Assembly: GCA_049700315.1 (NCBI GenBank)
Contig: JBNAVN010000066.1
Coordinates: 1 to 11,493 of the forward strand
Source: JAOAFX01 sp049700315
GTDB lineage: Bacteria; Hydrothermota; Tepidihabitantia; SM23-42; JAOAFX01
Length of the DNA: 11,493 nt
Reading direction: 5' to 3'
Part shown: piece by piece, positions 5,133 through 11,493 of the stretch
How positions within the stretch are numbered: the first letter of the stretch is position 1
Layout: every line of letters starts with the position of its first letter
Translations under genes and position numbers: made by a program
Notes under the pieces: generated by a model
The model's input: the letters and a program-made list of their open reading frames with translations, nothing else
Databases searched by the model: none
Told to the model about the DNA's origin: nothing

Positions 5133-8100
5133 TCATCTCAAGTAGATAATCTTAGTAAATTCACTTCTATCCTTAACCTCAACCCCTATGAAATAAATCC
5201 CTGTTTTCAAGTTCCATGGATGGTAAATCAAATGACCATTTCCCTTTAATTCGCCCTGATAGATATTTTCTACAAACCTTCCTGAGATATCGTAAAGTCT
5301 GATTAAAACATTTTCAAGTCTTGCATTATGATAATACAGATTTACCTCTCTATTTACTGGATTAGGTATGACACTCAAAAATAATATTTTGCCAGACAAT
5401 GGTGCATTCTCTTCTTCTGCAGTTCCGACAAACCTATCCCACCAGGATTGGGCACTGTCTGAATTTACCTTTGCATTCGTTGTATCATTGCCGCCAACGA
5501 TTGCATAGGCAACGCGCACATACTGTCCTGCCGGGATATTAAATGGTCCGGTTGATGCAATAATCGTCCAGTTTGTAGTGCTCGTGCTATTGGGAACTTT
5601 CTTTTTACCCGTGAGAAAACTATCTTTTACAACTTCACTCATCATCGTTGATGGTGTTACATATTGAGAATGGTTTATTGCCGAGAGATTTCTTGCCATC
5701 TTTGGTTCAAGTATCCTTACACCCACAGTCGGCTTTTGCGAACTCGTTGAACGGAGCATATAGATAAACCTTCTTATGCTATCAGAACGCGCAATGTTAT
5801 TCACACTATTATAAACATCAAAATCAAACATCATCCCTGAATAAAAATTATTAATTGGATTTGCACCATAGTTATAGTAATAGAAACAGACGATGACCCA
5901 ATCATCATAACCGGATTGGGAAAGCGAAAGACTCCATTGCCTTATTATCAATCCTTTTGGAGTTGTATGCCCTGAATCACTGTACCAGGCTTCATATTCT
6001 TCTTCTGCCTTGAGCGGTGGTATAATTGGCTTTAATGTATCAAGAATCTTGAAATCCTGATTGATCGTTGATGAATTTGGTGGTCCATAAAATCTATCAA
6101 CGATATAAGAAGGGTCAGTGCCACAGACCATACTCGCATAATACAAACAGCCATAAGAAGCAAGTTTAGAATATTTGAATCCTGAACCCTCACCATAAGG
6201 ATAGGTCGTGCCAAAACTTCCGTTTGTTGTCACGGTAAATACACAGACACCTGTATCATGGTCAGCCCATATCCTCCTTGGCTCTGGCGGTATTCCAACG
6301 ATTGTTTTGAAGAATGGTATCCAGTTTCCCTGATTTGATGTAGTATTGACCAAAAATTCAACCTCAGTTCCCTGTGGTGTATTGGGTGAGACAGAAACAA
6401 TAAATGAATCACCACCAGCACTATCATTGACAGACACTGAACCATAGTATGATACAGAATCAGGCAGTGTGATAAATGGATTTAAAGTGCGGAGTGTTCC
6501 ATTCACATTCGTTGCATTTACATTGCCTGAATTCTTCAAAATGACCCTCAATCTCACGGTCTCACCCGGGTCAAGTTTTCCATTGTTATTACCGCCCTGG
6601 TCAAATATTCTATGGGATTGATAAACAAGGCAGGGTTGTGAAGAACTGCCTGATACCGAGCAAACCCCTTCGTATGGTTTACAATCAGGCGCAGTGACCG
6701 TGATATTCATTGTTCCGTTTGTAGTAGGATTTACAAAGAGGTCAACCCATCCTGAAGAATTTGTCCTGCCTGTTGAATATACCTCAGAGCCTTTTGTAGC
6801 ACAGACCAATGCATTCTTCAATGGCTGTCCGGAGATTGCAACCATTACCCTGAACATCTGTGGACCTGCAGGGATAGAATTGGAATGTGTAACCGTCATC
6901 GTCCTTGGTTTTTGTGTGTATACACTTATATTCGGGTCACCAAATAGTGTGAGTTCATATACACACCATCTGGTCGGTGCCTGACTCATTGCCAGATTGC
7001 GTAAATAATCCTTTGCACCGGCAAGTGCAATACCGAGCTCACTCTTTCCACTTATAAAATTTTTGAATAGTTCAAGGTCAAGTTGTTCAGAAGGACCCAA
7101 CCCAGGTGGATAACCAAGTCCATAACGAGAATTGAGAATCGTTGCGATACATCCACCATTCGGATAATTCACAAGACTCTCAGCAATACAATCACCACCA
7201 TCAAAACATCCACAATAACAATTTATCCCATTCATTATGTTGTATTTGATACCGTTTGTGAGTGTAGGAATATGTGAAATGTCAAGCACCCCCATATTCG
7301 TTGTGCTACCATGGTCAGCAATATGACAGAATTGATAACCTATATTCAAAGAATCGCGCACTGCATTGGAACCCGGGTCTTCAAGTTTTGACCTGCGCCA
7401 GATGGTGGGATAATAACTATAGATAATATTATTTATCACCCTTCCATGATAAGGGCTGAAAAGCATTTCTGAAGGTAATAATAATTTCTGAAGATATGTC
7501 GTATCAGGATGCTTTTCAAATATTGTATCCTTGTTGATAAAAGTATTGATATTTGTAGCATTATCAACCGGTGCCCTTCCCACATAAAGGTCAAAAAATA
7601 AATCAACTGTATCCTGCATTTCGCCGAATAGATTGTTGTTATTTCCATCCCAGGACCATTGCAAATCTGCATAATACATATCAGTCGGTATATTTCCGGT
7701 AATCGTGCTCTCTTCAATCACAAGCCTTGTTTTCCGGTCGGGAACTATGAAATCATCTCCGCCAAGTAATACATATTTCAATCCCTTATTCTGCCAGTAA
7801 TCCCTGATACAGTTTCTTATCTTCTCCTGATTATCCCTTCCAGAATACTGGGTATATATAGAATCAGTGCCAATGACCTTAGTCTTTATTCCCTTATTTG
7901 TCTTCCAGTTAACAAGCGCATTCCAGTTTGCTTTTAGAGATGGACTGGTAATGATCAAATAATCAACCTCATCACCACGCAGATCCTGTACTGGTGGCTT
8001 AAATATATTGACCATTTCTGCATTATGGACAATCTCGTTGACTGCATTGCTGAAAAGTTCTATCTGTCCTGAAGAAAGTTTTACCGGTTCAATTGCATTA

Positions 8101-8615
8101 TCTTGATAATAAATATTTATTTTTACCTTTTTGTTAAATAACAATTTTTCGCCTGTACCAATATACTGGATCGGATACACATTTATACAGGCAATGCGAA
8201 AACCAGCAAGACAACCATCAGGAATTCTTTCTACAACCTGAGCAGGATATGGTTCTGATGATGTATACACAACCGGGTCAGGTGGAACAAACTCTATCTG
8301 TTTATTAGAAGAAAAAGGCTGGACTGATTGTGCAGGATATAATAAAAATGCGCCGGGCAACTCTTCTCTTTCTACAGAAACAATCTCCACATTTCTGACC
8401 TCGGCATCTGGTGGTATCAAAAAATAGAAAGGTATTACAGGAAGTAATGGTGAACCCTTTATCATTGTTGTGGGTTTGCCAGGGAATAAGATCAAATCAT
8501 ATTGATCAATCTTTGCTGTCATCAATTCTTCTTTATTGAATGTCAATTCCTGGGTGAGAACACCAGAAAATAAAAACAAAGGGACCAAAAAACACAAAAA
8601 AGGTTTAAGTCTCAT
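5133..8615 (-). CDS. Secreted gingipain-like C25 cysteine peptidase with type IX sorting domain
   Basis: 1160 residues. Signal peptide about 1-21; a prodomain-like region about 30-205; peptidase C25 core about 215-565. By comparison with RgpB, the catalytic His is H435 (ADHGSTT) and the nucleophile is C466 in NCYCGCFDGGDCIAESL, aligning with CVNGDF...CFAEAL. An Ig-like domain (about 570-655) follows, then a CARDB-like domain (about 665-775), an unassigned 280-residue region starting WADHDTGVCVFTVTTNG (783-799), and a C-terminal sorting domain (about 1080-1160: NPVN, IRLYDISGRFV, LKTGIYFIGV). The protein is expected to cross the outer membrane by type IX secretion and stay on, or leave, the cell surface. 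The start has AGGAGG 5 bases upstream and a strong promoter. Specificity cannot be read from sequence. Confidence 0.92.
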   Translation of the reverse strand: MRLKPFLCFLVPLFLFSGVLTQELTFNKEELMTAKIDQYDLILFPGKPTTMIKGSPLLPVIPFYFLIPPDAEVRNVEIVSVEREELPGAFLLYPAQSVQPFSSNKQIEFVPPDPVVYTSSEPYPAQVVERIPDGCLAGFRIACINVYPIQYIGTGEKLLFNKKVKINIYYQDNAIEPVKLSSGQIELFSNAVNEIVHNAEMVNIFKPPVQDLRGDEVDYLIITSPSLKANWNALVNWKTNKGIKTKVIGTDSIYTQYSGRDNQEKIRNCIRDYWQNKGLKYVLLGGDDFIVPDRKTRLVIEESTITGNIPTDMYYADLQWSWDGNNNNLFGEMQDTVDLFFDLYVGRAPVDNATNINTFINKDTIFEKHPDTTYLQKLLLPSEMLFSPYHGRVINNIIYSYYPTIWRRSKLEDPGSNAVRDSLNIGYQFCHIADHGSTTNMGVLDISHIPTLTNGIKYNIMNGINCYCGCFDGGDCIAESLVNYPNGGCIATILNSRYGLGYPPGLGPSEQLDLELFKNFISGKSELGIALAGAKDYLRNLAMSQAPTRWCVYELTLFGDPNISVYTQKPRTMTVTHSNSIPAGPQMFRVMVAISGQPLKNALVCATKGSEVYSTGRTNSSGWVDLFVNPTTNGTMNITVTAPDCKPYEGVCSVSGSSSQPCLVYQSHRIFDQGGNNNGKLDPGETVRLRVILKNSGNVNATNVNGTLRTLNPFITLPDSVSYYGSVSVNDSAGGDSFIVSVSPNTPQGTEVEFLVNTTSNQGNWIPFFKTIVGIPPEPRRIWADHDTGVCVFTVTTNGSFGTTYPYGEGSGFKYSKLASYGCLYYASMVCGTDPSYIVDRFYGPPNSSTINQDFKILDTLKPIIPPLKAEEEYEAWYSDSGHTTPKGLIIRQWSLSLSQSGYDDWVIVCFYYYNYGANPINNFYSGMMFDFDVYNSVNNIARSDSIRRFIYMLRSTSSQKPTVGVRILEPKMARNLSAINHSQYVTPSTMMSEVVKDSFLTGKKKVPNSTSTTNWTIIASTGPFNIPAGQYVRVAYAIVGGNDTTNAKVNSDSAQSWWDRFVGTAEEENAPLSGKILFLSVIPNPVNREVNLYYHNARLENVLIRLYDISGRFVENIYQGELKGNGHLIYHPWNLKTGIYFIGVEVKDRSEFTKIIYLR

Positions 8616-8649
8616 AGGAACCTCCTGATTCTTTGGTATTCACAACAAT

Positions 8650-8677
8650 ATTATAATGACAATTCACTTAAAGTCAA
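8650..8677 (-). promoter_or_regulatory. C25 peptidase promoter
   Basis: Minus strand TTGACT (8677-8672), 16-base spacer, TATAAT (8655-8650). The predicted start near 8643 gives a leader of about 28 bases with AGGAGG at 8621-8626. Confidence 0.68.
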
Positions 8678-8700
8678 TACCGAGATGAAAGCCCGTTGCT

Positions 8701-8756
8701 CGTTATACGGTTGCGCTGCCCGTATCGTTATACGGTTTCGTTAATCGTGGTTAACG
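8701..8756. repeat. Cluster of CGTTATACGG-type palindromes
   Basis: CGTTATACGG occurs at 8701-8710 and again at 8726-8735. The second copy forms the hairpin CCGTAT CGTT ATACGG (8720-8735). CGTTAA TCGTGG TTAACG follows (8739-8756). The phrase ACGGTTTCGT recurs at 8952-8961, and a close relative lies at 1568-1585. Confidence 0.7.
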
Positions 8757-8772
8757 GGACTGAAGTCCCTAC
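8756..8772 (-). repeat. GTAG palindrome, GGGACT stem
   Basis: GGGACT GA AGTCCC followed by TAC; on the minus strand GTAG overlaps the first base of the stem. Same architecture as the 42-base units, with a different stem. Confidence 0.7.
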
Positions 8773-8786
8773 TCCTGGAGACCAAT

Positions 8787-8809
8787 GCAAACCTAAAGGT
8801 TTGCCCTAC
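8787..8809 (-). repeat. GTAG palindrome, GCAAACCT stem
   Basis: GCAAACCT AA AGGTTTGC followed by CCTAC. Stem length, AA loop and CCTAC tail equal those of the 42-base units, but the stem differs by paired changes (GGCT/AGCC becomes ACCT/AGGT), so the hairpin is kept. Confidence 0.8.
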
Positions 8810-8871
8810 ACTACTCTTTTCACGAAATTTATGACCTCTCCATTTCACGTTCCACCCTTCACGCCAATTAA

Positions 8872-8893
8872 GTAGGAGCGGTTTCCTAACCGC
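8872..8893 (+). repeat. GTAG palindrome, GCGGTT stem
   Basis: GTAGGA followed by GCGGTT TCCT AACCGC, here with GTAG on the plus strand. It is followed by GATAACAATCC, similar to GATAGTAATCA after the palindrome at 1591. Confidence 0.7.
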
Positions 8894-8945
8894 GATAACA
8901 ATCCTTGAAAAATCGCCTGATGTGGTGCAGTTGCGAAATGTGTTT

Positions 8946-8967
8946 CGTTGGACGGTTTCGTCTAACG
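8946..8967. repeat. CGTTGGACG/CGTCTAACG imperfect palindrome
   Basis: A 9-base stem with one mismatch and a GTTT loop; contains the shared ACGGTTTCGT phrase. The 589 bases from 8616 to 9204 hold this and the neighbouring repeats plus the C25 promoter; I find no gene in them. Confidence 0.6.
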
Positions 8968-8982
8968 GCTAAATCTGAAATA

Positions 8983-9112
8983 CAAATAATGTCAACTTGT
9001 TTATAGTTTAAAGGTTTGGGTTTGGAGACAAGATTGGGTTTTGACTATAAGTTTTGGGAGATTTGTTTTAATGCAAGGCTAAAGCCTTGCCCTACTATTG
9101 ATGCCTCACTGC
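8983..9112 (-). repeat. Dispersed repeat copy B: conserved flank plus single 42-base unit
   Basis: Bases 8983-9072 match the flank of copy A (1219-1299). They lead to one GCAAGGCT/AGCCTTGC palindrome (9073-9090), CCTAC (9091-9095) and a linker, TATTGATGCCTCACTGC, after which homology stops. Both copies lie in the same orientation, downstream of a minus-strand gene. Confidence 0.85.
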
Positions 9113-9204
9113 ATAGGGTTTCCTCGGAATAGAAAGAAGAGTTGCGTGAGCGAAAAGCGAGCCTTTCTTATTTTGATGAAAGACTTTACCTGAATTCATC
9201 TATT

Positions 9205-10443
9205 TCATAATTTAGATTCCAGAATCCTGACGATCCTTTTTCCTGCCCTGCCATCCCAGTATTTTGGTATTTTTCTAATACTCAATCTTTCTTTCTTATT
9301 CCGTTTGATAATAATGCTAAATGCTTCTTTTATTATCCTCTCCGGGTCATTACCCACAAGTCTATTCGTTCCCTGTTTTATGGTGATAGGCCTTTCAGTA
9401 TTATCGCGCAATGTTAAACAGGGAATGCCAAGAATCGTGGTCTCTTCCTGTATTCCTCCAGAATCAGTCATCACAAATGTAGCATTTGACATCAAACAGA
9501 GAAAATCTAAATAACCAAGTGGTGCAATCAAAATAACATTGCTATTTGATAGTATTTTGTCAAATCTCATCTTCTCAATCTGTGCCCTTGCCCTTGGATG
9601 TGCCGGGTATATCACAGGCAATGCCTTGCTGATTCTCACAATCGGATGAAGAATCTTTTTCAAATCAGATGGGTTATCAACATTTGAAGGTCGGTGTAAT
9701 GTTAAGACAGCATATTTTTTATCAACAAGGGCAAGGCGATTAAGAATATCAGATTTTTTTGCAATATTTATGTGGCGCATCAATGTATCAATCATCACAT
9801 TGCCAACAAAAAATATCTTGCTTTTCGGAATGCCCTCTTTCACCAGATTTTCATTTGCATCCTCACAGGTCGTGAATAGAAAATCAGAAATATGGTCAGT
9901 GAGTATCCTGTTTATCTCTTCAGGCATAGTTCTATCAAAACTCCTCAATCCTGCCTCAATATGTGCGACAGGAATGCATAATTTCGTAGCAGTCAGAGCA
10001 CCAGCAAGTGTGGTATTAACATCGCCAACAACAATCACAAGGTCTGGCTTCTCTTTTATACAAATCTTTTCAAATTCTATCATTACCTTTGCAGTCTGTT
10101 CACTATGCGTGCCAGAACCTACACCCAGGTAAATCTTTGGTCTGGGCAATGACAAATCATCAAAAAAAACCTTTGACATCTCTTTATCATAATGCTGGCC
10201 ACTGTGAACGATAAATGTATCAAACCTCTTTATTTTCTTAAGTTCATTATAGACTGGTGCCACCTTCATAAAATTTGNNNNNNNNNNNNNNNNNNNNNNN
10301 NNNNNNNNNNNNNNNNNNNNNNNNNNNNNNNNNNNNNNNNNNNNNNNNNNNNNNNNNNNNNNNNNNNNNNNNNNNNNCTTCATAAAATTTGGCCGGGCAC
10401 CGACAAGAATGATTATCTTTTTTCTTTTCTTTTGTTTTGGCAT
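9205..10443 (-). CDS. wecB: UDP-N-acetylglucosamine 2-epimerase (non-hydrolysing), split by an assembly gap
   Basis: Cytoplasmic enzyme interconverting UDP-GlcNAc and UDP-ManNAc for surface polysaccharides. GT-B fold, two Rossmann domains. Visible motifs: N-terminal KIIILVGARPNFMK, HSGQHYDKEMS, VVGDVNTTLAGALTA, the active-site HIEAGLRSFDRTMPEEINR and the UDP-binding TDSGGIQEETTILGIPCLTLRDNTERP. The 100 N fall after residue 22. The bases on both sides of the gap are the same 14-mer, so removing 114 bases (38 codons, in frame) restores GARPNFMKVAPVYNELKK and a 374-residue protein, normal for the family. ATG at 10443 is the only sensible start; no Shine-Dalgarno precedes it, and the -10 box lies only 6 bases upstream. 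No polysaccharide cluster is seen around it. Confidence 0.95.
   Translation of the reverse strand: MPKQKKRKKIIILVGARPNFMKXXXXXXXXXXXXXXXXXXXXXXXXXXXXXXXXXXNFMKVAPVYNELKKIKRFDTFIVHSGQHYDKEMSKVFFDDLSLPRPKIYLGVGSGTHSEQTAKVMIEFEKICIKEKPDLVIVVGDVNTTLAGALTATKLCIPVAHIEAGLRSFDRTMPEEINRILTDHISDFLFTTCEDANENLVKEGIPKSKIFFVGNVMIDTLMRHINIAKKSDILNRLALVDKKYAVLTLHRPSNVDNPSDLKKILHPIVRISKALPVIYPAHPRARAQIEKMRFDKILSNSNVILIAPLGYLDFLCLMSNATFVMTDSGGIQEETTILGIPCLTLRDNTERPITIKQGTNRLVGNDPERIIKEAFSIIIKRNKKERLSIRKIPKYWDGRAGKRIVRILESKL
10278..10377. other. Assembly gap of 100 N, probably artificial
   Basis: The run is exactly 100 N, a scaffolder default. CTTCATAAAATTTG occurs immediately before it (10264-10277) and immediately after it (10378-10391). 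The simplest reading is two contigs that overlap by 14 bases and were not merged, so the true gap length is zero or negative. Confidence 0.93.
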
Positions 10444-10449
10444 TCAAAC

Positions 10450-10477
10450 ATTATACAAAAAATCCATAGACAGTCAA
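10450..10477 (-). promoter_or_regulatory. wecB promoter, predicting a leaderless mRNA
   Basis: Minus strand TTGACT (10477-10472), 16-base spacer, TATAAT (10455-10450). A start 6-8 bases downstream falls at 10444-10442, on the ATG (10443), leaving no room for a ribosome-binding site. Confidence 0.62.
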
Positions 10478-10506
10478 TTCCTGTTTATTAATCCCCACTC
10501 CTTTTC

Positions 10507-10598
10507 CCCCCACTTACGAAGTGGGGGAACAGCTTAAAAAAAGATGGCGATAACTCCCGAAATTTCATAACTTCTCATCCCCACTTCGTAAGTGGGGG
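10507..10598. repeat. Inverted pair of CCCCACTT hairpins (REPIN-like)
   Basis: CCCCCACTT ACG AAGTGGGGG (10507-10527) and CCCCACTT CGT AAGTGGGG (10579-10597, G-run to 10598). The second is the exact reverse complement of the first, including the loop, with about 51 bases between them. There is no GTAG, unlike the other hairpins. They fill the space between the ATPase stop and the wecB promoter and might act as a transcription barrier, though no T tract follows directly. Confidence 0.8.
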
Positions 10599-10624
10599 TG
10601 GGATATGGGGAATTTACACAAACC

Positions 10625-11493
10625 TTATGCAAGCCAATAGGCAGGGATAGAGACAATATCATTTTCTTTGAAACCGCCGAGATGGGCAATAAATCCATTC
10701 TTTATTCTATATCGTTGCATAAAACTCACTAAACCCCGATGGGGGCGAGCATGGATTTTGGTTTCAATTGGCATTATTTTATTACCCCTTTTGAAAACAA
10801 AATCTACTTCGGTCTTATCCTTTGTTCGCCAATAAAAAAGGCTATCTAATTCTTTCTTTCTCTTTATAATACCACTAAAAATAACATTTTCAAGAAGCAT
10901 ACCAGTATCAGTCCGAGAGAGATAAGGAGTTAAGTCACCGATAAGGTAATTCCGCAACCCGTTATCTAACCAATAAATCTTATTGGCCTTTCGCACCTCA
11001 ACCCGTAAATTTTTTGAATAAGGAGAAAGGCTGGATATCAAGAATGAATTCTCAAGGATTGATATGTAGTTTAAAACAGTGGGCCTTGATATACCGACTA
11101 TCTTTGATAACTCAGAAACATTTACTAATGAGCCAGATTGGGTGGCTAATATTTTCACTAAATTGTTGAATTTTGTAATATCACCCAGGGTAAAGAGACT
11201 TCTGATATCGCGGTATATATAGGAATTCACGATTTCACTCAGTATCTTTTCCTTTTTTTCGTAATTATTTTCCAGGGGAACCCGCGGGTAGCCTCCGAAG
11301 ATTAAAAATTCCGTGAAATATCTAATGTATTCATCCCTGAAAAATCGCGTGGGGTCTTTTTTCTGTCCAAAGGGCTCTGCGGGCAAATTATGAGCCAGTG
11401 TCTTTTTGTTTTTGAAAACAAGAAACTCACGAAAGTTTAATGGGTAGAGGGTAAAAGTAAATTTTCGTCCAACAAGCGCATCATGAAATTTTA
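10625..11493 (-). CDS. AAA-family ATPase with DUF4143 domain (5' end outside window)
   Basis: C-terminal part of a protein of the archaeal-type/AAA_14 plus DUF4143 family, usually about 380-450 residues. The frame is open to the window edge: upstream of the TTG at 11386 it reads AGR-like VGRKFTFTLYPLNFREFLVF, a conserved segment just after the ATPase core, so the true start and the Walker motifs lie beyond 11493. Visible parts are FTEFLIFGGYPRVPL, SYIYRDIRSLF, a winged-helix block (VNVSELSKIVGISRPTVLNYISILENSFLI) and the DUF4143 C-terminal PD-(D/E)xK-like core with FYWRTKDKTEVDFVF and IMPIETK. The family is widespread in bacteria and archaea, often beside mobile or defence genes; its function is unproven. 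A partial gene, not a truncated one as far as can be seen. Confidence 0.88.
   Translation of the reverse strand, partial: KFHDALVGRKFTFTLYPLNFREFLVFKNKKTLAHNLPAEPFGQKKDPTRFFRDEYIRYFTEFLIFGGYPRVPLENNYEKKEKILSEIVNSYIYRDIRSLFTLGDITKFNNLVKILATQSGSLVNVSELSKIVGISRPTVLNYISILENSFLISSLSPYSKNLRVEVRKANKIYWLDNGLRNYLIGDLTPYLSRTDTGMLLENVIFSGIIKRKKELDSLFYWRTKDKTEVDFVFKRGNKIMPIETKIHARPHRGLVSFMQRYRIKNGFIAHLGGFKENDIVSIPAYWLA

Noticed and set aside
10247..10447. Alternative minus-strand frame across the N gap starting at 10447
   Set aside because: It is a shadow of wecB; the wecB frame carries the family motif GARPNFMK on the left of the gap and VAPVYNEL on the right.
10625..11386. DUF4143 protein as a complete gene starting at TTG 11386
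   Set aside because: The frame continues upstream without a stop to the window edge and encodes family-typical residues, so the start lies outside the window.

Overview
The window is an AT-rich piece of a bacterial genome with every recognisable gene on the minus strand. A run of 100 N inside one gene shows it is a scaffolded draft, probably from a metagenome. The best lineage clue is the 1160-residue gingipain-like (C25) peptidase with a type IX-style C-terminal sorting domain. Together with the abundant short palindromic repeats and the 42-base arrays, it recalls uncultured Fibrobacteres-Chlorobi-Bacteroidetes-related or WOR-3-like candidate phyla. That placement is inference; no rRNA or other phylogenetic marker is present.

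Layout, read in the direction of transcription (right to left). 11493-10625: C-terminal part of an AAA-family ATPase with a DUF4143 domain, cut by the window edge. 10624-10444: an inverted pair of GC-rich hairpins, then a near-consensus promoter. 10443-9205: wecB, a UDP-GlcNAc 2-epimerase, interrupted by an artificial gap. 9204-8616: a 589-base gene-free stretch packed with palindromes, one copy of a dispersed repeat, and a strong promoter. 8615-5133: secreted C25 peptidase. 5066-2346: a probable four-gene operon of a secreted serpin, a DUF5674 protein, a small helical protein of unknown function and an iron-sulfur flavoprotein. The last three are linked by two 4-base ATGA overlaps. 2345-2047: an inverted REP-like hairpin pair and the mscL promoter. 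2046-1606: mscL with a C-terminal zinc ribbon. 1605-991: a 615-base gene-free stretch with tandem repeats, a 42-base palindromic array and a possible promoter with a hairpin-rich leader. 990-115: a ferritin-like/VIT1 fusion (MbfA-like iron exporter). 97-1: a second 42-base array.

How the genes may work together. The exported cysteine peptidase and the exported serpin next to it could form a protease-inhibitor pair. MscL (osmotic release) and the ferritin-VIT1 protein (iron or manganese efflux) are stress or homeostasis membrane proteins with no evident operon link. WecB points to cell-surface polysaccharide synthesis.

The most unusual features are non-coding. At least twelve hairpins of several unrelated stem sequences carry the tetranucleotide GTAG at their foot, the hallmark of REP elements mobilised by REP-associated tyrosine transposases. 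Some occur in 42-base tandem arrays that stay open as a 14-residue repeat, and one pair has the inverted layout of a REPIN. Four promoter-like sites precede genes at close range and a fifth lies farther upstream; all have a TTGAN-type -35 exactly 16 bases from a TATAAT-type -10. One of them implies a leaderless wecB transcript.
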